DNA from: Clostridia bacterium
GTDB lineage: Bacteria; Bacillota; Clostridia; Saccharofermentanales; Saccharofermentanaceae
Assembly (NCBI GenBank): GCA_016281535.1
Contig: JAEEIT010000143.1
Coordinates: 1-58,621 of the forward strand
DNA length: 58,621 nt
Direction of reading: 5' to 3'
A model generated the notes under the pieces. The model searched no databases. It was not told the origin of the DNA and worked only from the letters and a program-made list of their open reading frames with translations. This document shows, piece by piece, positions 6,138 to 15,246 of this stretch (the first letter of the stretch is position 1; each line of letters begins with the position of its first letter). Both the position numbers and the translations under genes were made by a program.

Positions 6138-8096
6138 TCAGACGATACGCTTAAACTCTTTCTCGATCTCTTTCTCGGAAAGACGGATCAGGATCGGCCG
6201 GCCATGTGGACAGTGATACGGATCCGAAAGCCCGGAAAGATCCGAAAGAAGCCCGGAGATCTCGATGTCATGAAGCTTGTCATGGCCTTTTACCGCGGCC
6301 TTGCAGGCGCAGGTGGCAAGAGACAGGATCAGTGCATCGTTTCTGGTCTTGCTGGCGTGCATCCATTCATCGATCATTTCGATAAAAGCACTTCTGATCT
6401 CATTCGGATCGATCTGTGCCGGAATCGCGCGGATGGCCATTTCGGTCTCTCCCATCGGCGATAATTCGAACCCGATATCCTGTAATTCATGGATGTGTTC
6501 TTCAATAAAACTGATATCCGAGCGGGACATGGAAACGATCATCGGTGCCAATAGTGGTTGGGATACGATGTTTTTCTCCATTTCCGCGCGCACGAATTTC
6601 TCATAAAGGATCTTCTCATGAGCGGCATGCTGGTCGATCATCAGTAGTTTTCTGTCTTTCGATTCCAGAAGAATATAGGTATCGAAGAGCGTACCGATCA
6701 CCCTCGAGCTGAGAAGCTCATGCATGCTCTCTTCTTTGCTCTGTGGGACGATTTCCGGTTCGGGAAGAACTTCAGCCGCCGAGACGGATCCGACGGTTTC
6801 TTCCGAAGGTTCAGAATAGGTAGACTCAGGAAGAGGTTCTTCGACCATCGGAAGGTCTAAAGATGACGGGATCACTTCCTTTTCCGACGCGGTAATCGGT
6901 GCGGGAGCTGCCGTATATGGCGTCTCCTGCTCGCGGAAATAGAGATTCCGGAATCCGATATTCTTCGAATAATCGACCGGAGGGAGGCTCTTCGCGGTCT
7001 CTTTTTCTATCGGTTCCTGCGGCCGTGCTTCCTCAACAGAACTCGGCTTTTCGACCTTGGCGGACTCATTCTTCCCGTCCGAAGAGAGGGAGATGTCCAT
7101 GCTCATCGATTCCGTAGCAAGTGTATTGGTAATGGCATGATATACAGCTCTGTAGATCTCGGATTCATTGGCGAAGCGGACCTCTGCCTTCTGGGGATGC
7201 ACATTGACATCCAGATCCGAGGACGGCATCAGGATGTCCAGTATTACGAAAGCATATTTCCCCTTCATAAGCATATTCGTATAGGCGGCATCGATGGCGG
7301 AAGTGATGGTCTTGCTTCGGATCAGACGCTGATTTACGAAGATGGTCTGCTCGGAACGGGAGGCACGGGCAATCTTCGGAAGACCGGCAAATCCGCGGAT
7401 CGTGATGTTGTCGATCTTTACATCGATAGGACGGCATGCGCTGACGATATCTTTACCGTATACACTGTAGAGGGCCGATCCGGCATCACAGTTGCCCGGA
7501 CTCTGCAGTACGGTCTTTCCGTTCTTGATGAACTTGAAAGAAACATCCGTATGGCAGAGAATGAAGCGCTCCACCAGCACCTGGATATAGTTGGCTTCAG
7601 TCTGGTCTTTCTTCAGGAATTTATAACGTGCCGGAAGGTTATAGAAAAGATCCCGGACTTCGACTGTCGTACCGGATGGCATGCCGCATGGCGTGCATGA
7701 GATGAAGTGTCCGCCTTCGTACTTTACACAGGTTCCTTTCTCGGCGAGAGGCTCTTTCGTAGAGAGTGTTACTCTGGCGGCCGCGGCAATGCTTGCGAGT
7801 GCCTCGCCACGGAAACCCATGGAGTGGAGCGAGAACAGTTCGTCGAGTGTACGGATCTTGCTTGTTGCGTGGACGATAAAGGCATTGACGGCATCCTCTT
7901 CGTCCATGCCGCAGCCGTTGTCCCTCACGCGGATCAGTGTAATGCCCCCATCTGCGATCTCTACAGTGATCTGGGTGGCACCGGCGTCAATGCTGTTTTC
8001 CATCAGTTCTTTAACGATGGACATCGGACGCTCGATCACTTCTCCTGCGGCAATGGCATTCGAGGTGGCGGCGTCAAGAATATGGATTCTGGCCAT
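6138..8096 (-). CDS. mutL: DNA mismatch repair protein MutL
   Basis: MutL links mismatch recognition by MutS to strand excision. The N-terminal GHKL ATPase domain shows VKELMENSIDAGA (28-40), DNGCGM and GFRGEAL. A proline- and glutamate-rich linker (about 330-450) leads to the C-terminal dimer/endonuclease domain, with DQHAAHEKILYE (about 485) and CPHGRP near the end. These metal-binding motifs mark the nicking type found in organisms without MutH. At 652 residues it is of normal size. AAAGGAGA in the mutS end precedes the ATG, two bases after the mutS stop, so translation is probably coupled. Confidence 0.96.
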   Translation of the reverse strand: MARIHILDAATSNAIAAGEVIERPMSIVKELMENSIDAGATQITVEIADGGITLIRVRDNGCGMDEEDAVNAFIVHATSKIRTLDELFSLHSMGFRGEALASIAAAARVTLSTKEPLAEKGTCVKYEGGHFISCTPCGMPSGTTVEVRDLFYNLPARYKFLKKDQTEANYIQVLVERFILCHTDVSFKFIKNGKTVLQSPGNCDAGSALYSVYGKDIVSACRPIDVKIDNITIRGFAGLPKIARASRSEQTIFVNQRLIRSKTITSAIDAAYTNMLMKGKYAFVILDILMPSSDLDVNVHPQKAEVRFANESEIYRAVYHAITNTLATESMSMDISLSSDGKNESAKVEKPSSVEEARPQEPIEKETAKSLPPVDYSKNIGFRNLYFREQETPYTAAPAPITASEKEVIPSSLDLPMVEEPLPESTYSEPSEETVGSVSAAEVLPEPEIVPQSKEESMHELLSSRVIGTLFDTYILLESKDRKLLMIDQHAAHEKILYEKFVRAEMEKNIVSQPLLAPMIVSMSRSDISFIEEHIHELQDIGFELSPMGETEMAIRAIPAQIDPNEIRSAFIEMIDEWMHASKTRNDALILSLATCACKAAVKGHDKLHDIEISGLLSDLSGLSDPYHCPHGRPILIRLSEKEIEKEFKRIV

Positions 8097-8098
8097 AA

Positions 8099-10804
8099 TC
8101 AGTTGTCTCCTTTAGCTTTCTCAATAAGTGAATACAGTATATTCATCGCCTCCAGAGGCGTAATTCGGGATATGTCAAGATTGACCAGCTCGGTTCGGAG
8201 GGATTGGGAGTCTGATTGGGTGCGGTTCGGTGAGAAGATCGGGATCTGCCCGGAGATGGGGCCCTCATACTGCTCCTCCCCTTCTTGATACGTGATCTGC
8301 ATTTTCTTCTTGTCCAGTTCGGAAAGGATCACACCCGCGCGCTCGACGACCTCGGAAGGAACGCCGGCCAGACGCGCCACTTCAATACCATAACTGTCTG
8401 ATGTTCCGCCACCTGAAATCTTATGGAGGAAGCGGACTTCCTTATTCTGTTCGTCTACTTCAACATGTGCGTTGTAGACGCCTTCTATACTTTTCTCTAA
8501 CTGATTCAGTTCGTGATAGTGTGTCGCGAAGATGGTTCTCCCGAACATGATCGAGCGGTTACTGATGAACTCGATGATCGCCCATGCGATGGCAAGACCG
8601 TCATAGGTACTGGTGCCGCGTCCGACTTCGTCGAGAAGCAGAAGACTTCTGTATGTGGCATTCCGGAGGATGCCCGATACTTCATTCATCTCGACCATGA
8701 ATGTAGACTGACCGAGGGAGATGTCGTCTGATGCTCCGATCCTTGTAAAGATGCGGTCTACGATTCCGATATGGGCGAAAGAGGCAGGAACGAAAGACCC
8801 GATCTGTGCAAGAAGCACGATCAGCGCCGTCTGCCGCATATAGGTGGATTTACCTGCCATATTCGGTCCTGTGAGGATCATGATACGGTGATCGCTCTCA
8901 TTCATGCTGATGCCGTTCGGGACGAATTCCCCTTCCTTCAGCATCTTCTCCACGACAGGATGCCGGCCGTCTTCGATGACGAGAACCGTGGAATCATCGA
9001 CCATCGGGCGGCAGTAGTTATTCCGTTCGGCGAGTTCGCCAAGGGCCATGATGACATCGAGAACGGCCAGTGCAGAGGCGACGCGGTAGAGTCGATGCAC
9101 CTGTGAGGCGATCTTCTCGCGGATCTCACAGAACAGGTCATATTCAAGGGAGATCAGCTTCGCTGTCGAGCCGACAATGGTATCTTCGATGGCTTTGATC
9201 TCTTCAGTTATATATCGTTCTCCGGTCGTTAGGGTCTGTTTGCGGATATATCTGTCCGGAACGAGGGGGACGTTTCCTTTCGAGACTTCGATATAATAGC
9301 CGAAGACTTTGTTATAACTGATCTTCAGGTTCTTGATCCCTGTCTCTTCCCGTTCCTTCGCTTCCATCTCCAGGATGATGCTTTTGCCGTCGCGGGAAGC
9401 ATGGCGGAGACGGTCTGCTTCTTCGTTATATCCCTCTTTGATCATACCGCCTTCTTTTACGGAGATGGGTGGGTCTTCGTCCAAGGAGGATTCGAGGAGT
9501 GTATAGATGTCCGAGAGGTCTTCCAGATCGGCGGTTGCCTCTTTCAGGACTCCGGCATGGAAATGCGAGGCGCACTCCAGGATATAGGGAAGTTTACCTA
9601 AGGTGTTCCGGAGGTTCAGAAGGTCTCTGGCATTAACGGAGGACAGCGCGATACGGGATGCGAGTCTTTCCATGTCATGGACACCCAGAAGGGCTTCTCG
9701 AAGCTCCTGACGGTGGATAAAGTCATTCTTTGCCTGTTCGACGGCGTCGAGACGAGAGACGATGGCGGCACAGTCAATAAGAGGTTCCTCGATGAACTCG
9801 CGAAGCTTTCGTCCGCCCATGGAGGTCTGTGTCATATCGATGGCCCAGAGAAGAGACCCTTTCTTCGATTTCGAACGGATCGTCGATGTGATCTCCAGAT
9901 TCGTTCTCGTGCTGACATCGAGTTCCATCGTGTCCGAGACCTCGAATATGCGGGCTTCGGAGAAATGTGTGACCTGAGCCTGCTGGGTCTCATCCAGATA
10001 CGAAAGGATCGCATCGATGGCCGACAGGACAAGGATGTTCTTGACGTCTTCGGCAAAAGTACTTGCGTTCTTGCCCTTCTTCCCTTTCTTCCCGTCTTTC
10101 CCTTCTTTAAAACCAGCGGGCAGTACACGTTCGGAAAGACCGGAGGAAAAATCGGAGGACGGGCGCATGGTCACGGCACCGACAAGATTGTCACAGACAT
10201 AATTGAAGAGTGTATCCTTACTGAAATCCTCATTAAAGATCAGCTCGGATGCTCGGTATTTCGAAAGAAGATTTACGAGATGCTGTGCGGTGTTACCGGA
10301 GATCAGCTGCGTGGCCTCCATGGTGCCGGTCGTAATGTCTGCGGCGGCAAGACCGTATTGCATGCCGATCTTATACACGCAGACAAGATAGTTGTTCTTC
10401 TTATCGTCAAGTCCGTTTGTATCGATGACCGTTCCAGGTGTCAGGACACGTGTGATGGAGCGCTTCACCAGACCTTTCGCCAGGGCGGGATCCTCCATCT
10501 GTTCGCAGATGGCGACTTTATATCCCTGTGTGATCAGCCGCTGCATATAATTCGAGGCGGCGTGATGCGGTACGCCACACATAGGCGCACGCTTCTCAAG
10601 CCCGCAGTCGCGGGAGGTTAAGGTCAGTTCCAGAAGCCGCGATACCAGTATCGCATCGTCGAAGAACATCTCATAGAAGTCGCCGAGTCGGAACATCAGG
10701 ATCGCATCTCCGGCCGCTTTCTTCATGTCGAAGTACTGGCGCATCATGGGAGAAAGCGTAGAAACGTCGACGGAAGCATAGGTTAACAGTTCATCATTAT
10801 TCAT
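8099..10804 (-). CDS. mutS: DNA mismatch repair protein MutS
   Basis: MutS finds base mismatches and small loops. The 901-residue protein has the mismatch-reading F-Y-E in GDFYEMF (41-47), connector, lever and clamp domains, and the ABC-type ATPase with Walker A GPNMAGKST (about 645) and LLLDEVGRGTSTYDG. I start it at ATG 10804, behind TTGGAGAG; the longer in-frame start at 10888 is deep inside miaB. The start overlaps the miaB stop by 8 bases. One oddity is a lysine/glycine insertion (KDGKKGKKGKN, about residues 232-247, DNA 10063-10110) in the connector region, absent from the MutS proteins I know. Confidence 0.96.
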   Translation of the reverse strand: MNNDELLTYASVDVSTLSPMMRQYFDMKKAAGDAILMFRLGDFYEMFFDDAILVSRLLELTLTSRDCGLEKRAPMCGVPHHAASNYMQRLITQGYKVAICEQMEDPALAKGLVKRSITRVLTPGTVIDTNGLDDKKNNYLVCVYKIGMQYGLAAADITTGTMEATQLISGNTAQHLVNLLSKYRASELIFNEDFSKDTLFNYVCDNLVGAVTMRPSSDFSSGLSERVLPAGFKEGKDGKKGKKGKNASTFAEDVKNILVLSAIDAILSYLDETQQAQVTHFSEARIFEVSDTMELDVSTRTNLEITSTIRSKSKKGSLLWAIDMTQTSMGGRKLREFIEEPLIDCAAIVSRLDAVEQAKNDFIHRQELREALLGVHDMERLASRIALSSVNARDLLNLRNTLGKLPYILECASHFHAGVLKEATADLEDLSDIYTLLESSLDEDPPISVKEGGMIKEGYNEEADRLRHASRDGKSIILEMEAKEREETGIKNLKISYNKVFGYYIEVSKGNVPLVPDRYIRKQTLTTGERYITEEIKAIEDTIVGSTAKLISLEYDLFCEIREKIASQVHRLYRVASALAVLDVIMALGELAERNNYCRPMVDDSTVLVIEDGRHPVVEKMLKEGEFVPNGISMNESDHRIMILTGPNMAGKSTYMRQTALIVLLAQIGSFVPASFAHIGIVDRIFTRIGASDDISLGQSTFMVEMNEVSGILRNATYRSLLLLDEVGRGTSTYDGLAIAWAIIEFISNRSIMFGRTIFATHYHELNQLEKSIEGVYNAHVEVDEQNKEVRFLHKISGGGTSDSYGIEVARLAGVPSEVVERAGVILSELDKKKMQITYQEGEEQYEGPISGQIPIFSPNRTQSDSQSLRTELVNLDISRITPLEAMNILYSLIEKAKGDN

Positions 10805-12290
10805 CGATAAAACTCTCCAATTCTCCTTCGACGGAATAGGGTTTAGCCCTCGTGATCCGGACCATTGCCAGTTTTCCTTCATAGTCATCGGCGTTAAAAT
10901 CTGGCGCCGATGTATCGATCCTCTTTCCTTGATAGCTGATCCCTTCCGGAATGCGGAAGTTGACTAGACGGTTCGAATTCGTTCTTCCGGTAAGCACATC
11001 CGGTGCGGTCGCGGAGCGGCCTTCGATCAGGATCTCTTCGGTCTTCCCTACTACGGATTCATTCGATTCGAATGTCAGCCGGTTCTGAAGGTCAAGGAGA
11101 CGTCCGAACCGCTCGGTAACGACATCCTGAGGGATCTGATCCGGATAGTCGGCGGCTTTCGTGCCGGGCCTTCTCGAATATTGGAATGTAAAAGCACTGT
11201 CAAACCGTACTTTCTCGACGACATTCAGGGTCTGCTGGAAATCCTCTTCCGTTTCACCCGGGAAGCCGACGATTATATCCGTGGTAAGGGTGGCTTCCGG
11301 AAGTACTTCCCGGAACAGCAGTGCCGTCTTCAGATACTGCTCTTGATCGTAGTGACGGTTCATGCGTTTCAGAACGTCACTGCTTCCCGACTGCATGGGA
11401 AGATGGAGATGGCGCTCGATATTCTTATACTTCTTCATCGTGTAGATGACTTCTTCCGAGATGTCTTTCGGATGGGATGTCATAAAGCGGATGCGCGAGA
11501 ACCCGGGGATCTTAGCGGTTTCTTCCAGAAGAGCCGCGAAGGAGATCTCATCTTCTTTATCGCTTCCGTATGAGTTTACATTCTGCCCGAGAAGCATAAC
11601 TTCTTTATAGCCTTCGGCGGCCAGCTCACGAAGCTGGGCCAGTATTTTCTCGGAAGACCGGGAACGCTCGCGGCCGCGAGTATACGGAACAACACAATAA
11701 GTACAGAAATTGTTACAGCCGTACATGATCGGCACCAGAGCGCGGAACTTTCTTTTACGAAGAACCGGTACATCGGTGTCATCGACAAGATAGTCTTCTT
11801 CGGATACAGAGAATACGCGCTTGCGCTGACCGAGTTTACGGTCCAGGATCTGCGGGAGCAGATGAATGTCTGACGGTCCGAAACAGGCGTCGACGAACGG
11901 GAAACTCTTCTTGATCCGTTCGATGTTCTCCTGTTGTTTCATCATGCAGCCACAGACAGCGATGAACATGTCCCGGTTCTGTTTCTTATGCGTCTTATAG
12001 GCGCCTAAATTCCCGAAAAGCCGTATGTCGGCATTCTCGCGGATCGTGCATGTGTTAAGAATAAGAAAGTCCGGAATGGCCTCCTCAGAAGCCTCGATCA
12101 GACCGATGGACTGCAGTATGCCTTCGATCTTCTCACTGTCCGATTCGTTGAGCTGGCATCCGTATGTTTTGACGCGATATGTCATAGGGTGCCCGTGTTC
12201 GGAACTAAGGGCGGCGACGCGATTTTTCAATGACGGAATAAGAGAGTTATAGCGCAATAACTCATCTTGCGATACAATAACGGTTGACAC
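10797..12290 (-). CDS. miaB: tRNA-2-methylthio-N6-dimethylallyladenosine synthase
   Basis: MiaB is a radical-SAM methylthiotransferase that turns i6A37 of tRNA into ms2i6A37. Domains in order are the UPF0004 domain with its own cluster cysteines (TYGCQLNESD, 42-51; NTCTIRE; VCGCM), the radical-SAM core with CNNFCTYC (about 195-202) and a C-terminal TRAM domain (about 430-490). Length 497 is slightly long because of a 35-residue N-terminal lead. The start is GTG, behind GAGG at about 8 bases. It heads the miaB-mutS-mutL-miaA-hfq operon and is divergent from the DacF-like gene. Confidence 0.95.
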   Translation of the reverse strand: MSTVIVSQDELLRYNSLIPSLKNRVAALSSEHGHPMTYRVKTYGCQLNESDSEKIEGILQSIGLIEASEEAIPDFLILNTCTIRENADIRLFGNLGAYKTHKKQNRDMFIAVCGCMMKQQENIERIKKSFPFVDACFGPSDIHLLPQILDRKLGQRKRVFSVSEEDYLVDDTDVPVLRKRKFRALVPIMYGCNNFCTYCVVPYTRGRERSRSSEKILAQLRELAAEGYKEVMLLGQNVNSYGSDKEDEISFAALLEETAKIPGFSRIRFMTSHPKDISEEVIYTMKKYKNIERHLHLPMQSGSSDVLKRMNRHYDQEQYLKTALLFREVLPEATLTTDIIVGFPGETEEDFQQTLNVVEKVRFDSAFTFQYSRRPGTKAADYPDQIPQDVVTERFGRLLDLQNRLTFESNESVVGKTEEILIEGRSATAPDVLTGRTNSNRLVNFRIPEGISYQGKRIDTSAPDFNADDYEGKLAMVRITRAKPYSVEGELESFIDE

Positions 12291-12412
12291 GTAAATGACC
12301 TCGATTTCTATTTCGATTTATTTTCGTTGTTTTTGACCCTTATATGATACACGAACAATCGATTTTTGTGAACGAGGACAGACGAGATTTTTTGTTTTAT
12401 GGGAGCTTGGAA

Positions 12413-13837
12413 ATGGTAAGATCGGACCATACAAAGCGGGTAATATCAGTACTTGCGGTAATCGTACTTGTGTTCTCGATGTTCTCTTTTCCGGCTCTGG
12501 CCGAAGAGTCTTCTGAATCTGATTCTGCGACGGAAACGATCGAGGATCTGGGAAATCCTGTCGTTGGTCTTCTTGATCCGGACCCTTACGGAGTGCCGGT
12601 AAGCGGTGCGCATTCGTATCTGATTTATGATACGCTCTCGGATACCATGCTGATCGGTAAGGACTACGATGCCCGTCGGGAACCTGCTGCCATCACGCAG
12701 ATCATGACAGTGCTGATCGCACTGGAAGAACTGGAACTGTCGGATAAGATCACGATTACGAAAGATATGTATGAGAGTATTCCGAAAGAATACGTTCGTA
12801 TCGGTTTTACGGAGGGTGAGATCATTACCGTCGAGCAGTGTATTTATGCGTGCCTTCTGAAATCGGCGAATGATGCCTGCATGGCTCTGGCGATCCAGAT
12901 CAGCGGCAGCGAAAGTGCTTTTGTAAAAGAAATGAACTCGAGGGCGGAAGAATTAGGCTGTACTTCTACCCACTTCACCAATCCTTACGGACGTTCGGAC
13001 GATGAGCATAAGACGACATGCCGGGATATGGCTCTTATCCTGAAAGAGTCGCTGAGGCATCCGGATTTCCGTGCAATTTCTACGTCCGCTTCGTTTACGA
13101 TCGAGCCGACAAATAAGTTTAACGATAAGCGGGTGCTGAATAATGCGAACCGCTTCGTCTCTACTCCGTCCACGGCATACGAGTATTATATCGGAGGAAA
13201 GACCGGCTATACCGAGAATGCAGGTTATACGATCATTGCAGGAGCAGAGAAGGACGGACGATGCCTCATCGGTATTATGCTGGGGGCGGAAGATGCCGAA
13301 CGCCGATACGAAGCGTTGGTGGATCTTCTGGAGTATTGCTTCAACAGTTATACGACCACCATGGTGGAAGAAAACGAGATGGAGGGCGCGGTGAATACTG
13401 CGGTAGCCCAGATCGGTGCTGCGCTCTCGGAAACCAATCTCTCGGTTTCTGAAACCTCTCTTTCGATATGTAAATACTATTCCGTGAAATCAGACCTGGC
13501 AAATGACGGATACAGTAATGAAGTCGATCTGTCTGAACTGGTGATCGATCCCAAGAAAGATGTGCAGGAATTCGTTCTTCCCATCTACCGGCGCTTCTCG
13601 AATAGCGAAGCATACAGGATCGGTGACCTGAAGATCGTGATTTCGAATGGAACGGTAGTGCCTGTGCCTACGGAAAAAGCAGAGGATGCTTCGGAAATCG
13701 ATATCGGAAGCATCCTGCTGATCGTTTCTATAGTTTTGGTACTGACGTTTATTCTGATCCTTGCTGTCATCCTGCTTGTGAAGATGATGAAGAAACGGAA
13801 ATTCAATAAACACCATCGAAATCCGACGATTCTGTGA
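12413..13837 (+). CDS. DacF-family D,D-carboxypeptidase homologue lacking the catalytic Ser and Lys
   Basis: A 474-residue exported protein of the S11 (PBP5/DacF) family. A signal peptide (1-30) is followed by the penicillin-binding fold. The SxN motif is present (SANDACMAL, 151-153) and so is KTG (GGKTGYTENAGYT, 263-265). The first motif, normally S-x-x-K in a PASTTK context, reads PAAITQ here (91-96; codons 12683-12700): the nucleophilic Ser is Ala and the general-base Lys is Gln. It should therefore not hydrolyse peptides or be acylated by beta-lactams in the usual way. A C-terminal membrane span (about 436-462) with a basic tail replaces the usual amphipathic anchor. ATG 12413 follows GGGAG at 12401-12405. 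It stands alone as a plus-strand gene. Function may be structural or regulatory. Confidence 0.85.
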   Translation: MVRSDHTKRVISVLAVIVLVFSMFSFPALAEESSESDSATETIEDLGNPVVGLLDPDPYGVPVSGAHSYLIYDTLSDTMLIGKDYDARREPAAITQIMTVLIALEELELSDKITITKDMYESIPKEYVRIGFTEGEIITVEQCIYACLLKSANDACMALAIQISGSESAFVKEMNSRAEELGCTSTHFTNPYGRSDDEHKTTCRDMALILKESLRHPDFRAISTSASFTIEPTNKFNDKRVLNNANRFVSTPSTAYEYYIGGKTGYTENAGYTIIAGAEKDGRCLIGIMLGAEDAERRYEALVDLLEYCFNSYTTTMVEENEMEGAVNTAVAQIGAALSETNLSVSETSLSICKYYSVKSDLANDGYSNEVDLSELVIDPKKDVQEFVLPIYRRFSNSEAYRIGDLKIVISNGTVVPVPTEKAEDASEIDIGSILLIVSIVLVLTFILILAVILLVKMMKKRKFNKHHRNPTIL

Positions 13838-13872
13838 GTGAGGAACCCGATAGGACCAGAAAGACAGGATCC

Positions 13873-15228
13873 TTATTCCCCTGCTACGGAAACGTCCGGG
13901 ATCAGAAGGCTGGGAGACTGGATATGTGTCGATTCCGGTGTCGTGTAATCCACATCATTTGCCAGAGCTTCTACCTTCATGAGTACGTCGAAGAAATTAT
14001 CTGCGATCGTGATCTGATTAACCGGCTTTCCGATCTTACCGTTTTCAATAAGAAAGCCCTCGGACATCAGTGAGAAGTCGCCGGAGATGGCATTAATACC
14101 GGCATGGAGGCCATATACTGCCGTGATGTAGATACCGTTCCCCATCTTCTCGAAGAGCTCATCCTGCGTGTACTGCCCTTTCTCGAAATAGAGATTCGTA
14201 GGCGCGATACCAAGAGGGCCCTTCGTTCCGCCGGTGGCATTGCCTGTGCTCTCCACTCCGTCTACAAGGGCGGTTTTACGGTTGTGCAGCTCGGATGTGA
14301 AGCGGCCTTTATCGATCAGGACTGTTCTCTTCGCGCTGACACCTTCCGAATCGAACGGCATACACAGAGCGCTCCCCTCGATCATGCCTTCGTCAATGAG
14401 TGTGATCTTCGAATCAGCGATCACTTCGCCCAGTTTCCCGACAAGTCGGGAGATGCCCTTCTGTATGGCCTCTGCGGAGAAAGAACCGGCAAAAGAAGCC
14501 AGAAGTGCACGCGCAGCGACTTTATCCAGAACGACGGGTAGTTTCGCAGAGGAAACCGGCTTCGCACCGAGTTTATCGATGACGCGTCTGCCGACTTTAT
14601 TTACACATTCCTGTATATTGAACTGGGAAAGATCAGTGAAAGACCAGCCTTTCCCGTATGTCTGCACATCTTCTCCTTCTTTGGCCCGGCAGCCGATATA
14701 GACGTCAAAGCCATTCGTGCGGCTCTCGCAGTGCATCCCCTTCGAGTTCCGGATCATGATCTCTGCACTTCCATATACAGCGAAGCAGTCATCTACCGCT
14801 TCGATCCTGGAATCATATGCGAGAAGAGCTTGTTCCAAAGAAAGAGCCGTATTGGCAAGATAGTCGTAGTCGATCGACGTCAGCTCTTCGAAGAAGCCAT
14901 TAAACTCGGGATACTCTTTCTCCCCTTCGTATACGGTGATCTTTTCTTTTACTTCCAGAACACTGCAGTTATCTTTCGCCTGTTCAAGCAGAAAAGGAAT
15001 CATTTCCGGACGGATGTCTTCGGTAGAAGCATATCCCATCTGTCCGTTAAAGAGCCCGCGGAAAGAAAGACTCGAGGATTCGTTGTTCTCATACTCGACG
15101 ATCTTCCCTTCTCTGGCGGACACAGACATGGTCGAATCCGCCCCATAGACAGCTTCTGCTTCGATAAAACCGGCTTCTTCTGCTTTCTTCAGAAGCTCTG
15201 TTACAAAATCTTGTATATTCTTATCCAT
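13873..15228 (-). CDS. tldE: TldE/PmbA-family protein (non-metal subunit of the TldD/E protease)
   Basis: A 451-residue member of the TldE/PmbA family, which with TldD forms a heterodimeric metalloprotease that unfolds and cuts peptides; known roles include microcin B17 leader removal and CcdA turnover. It lacks the HExxxH zinc motif found in its partner, as expected for the E subunit. The conserved C-terminal part is clear (ATGGTKGPLGIAPTNLYFEKG, FSLMSEGFLIENGK, VNQITIADNFFDVL). ATG 15228 follows AAGGTGAG. It lies 18 bases after tldD in a fadD-tldD-tldE operon. It is convergent with the DacF-like gene; no clear terminator is seen in the 35 bases between them. Confidence 0.9.
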   Translation of the reverse strand: MDKNIQDFVTELLKKAEEAGFIEAEAVYGADSTMSVSAREGKIVEYENNESSSLSFRGLFNGQMGYASTEDIRPEMIPFLLEQAKDNCSVLEVKEKITVYEGEKEYPEFNGFFEELTSIDYDYLANTALSLEQALLAYDSRIEAVDDCFAVYGSAEIMIRNSKGMHCESRTNGFDVYIGCRAKEGEDVQTYGKGWSFTDLSQFNIQECVNKVGRRVIDKLGAKPVSSAKLPVVLDKVAARALLASFAGSFSAEAIQKGISRLVGKLGEVIADSKITLIDEGMIEGSALCMPFDSEGVSAKRTVLIDKGRFTSELHNRKTALVDGVESTGNATGGTKGPLGIAPTNLYFEKGQYTQDELFEKMGNGIYITAVYGLHAGINAISGDFSLMSEGFLIENGKIGKPVNQITIADNFFDVLMKVEALANDVDYTTPESTHIQSPSLLIPDVSVAGE

Positions 15229-15246
15229 CTTCTCACCTTCCGTTGA

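Noticed and set aside
10805..10888. A 28-residue N-terminal extension of MutS
   Set aside because: It lies fully inside miaB, does not resemble MutS, and the ribosome site fits the ATG at 10804.
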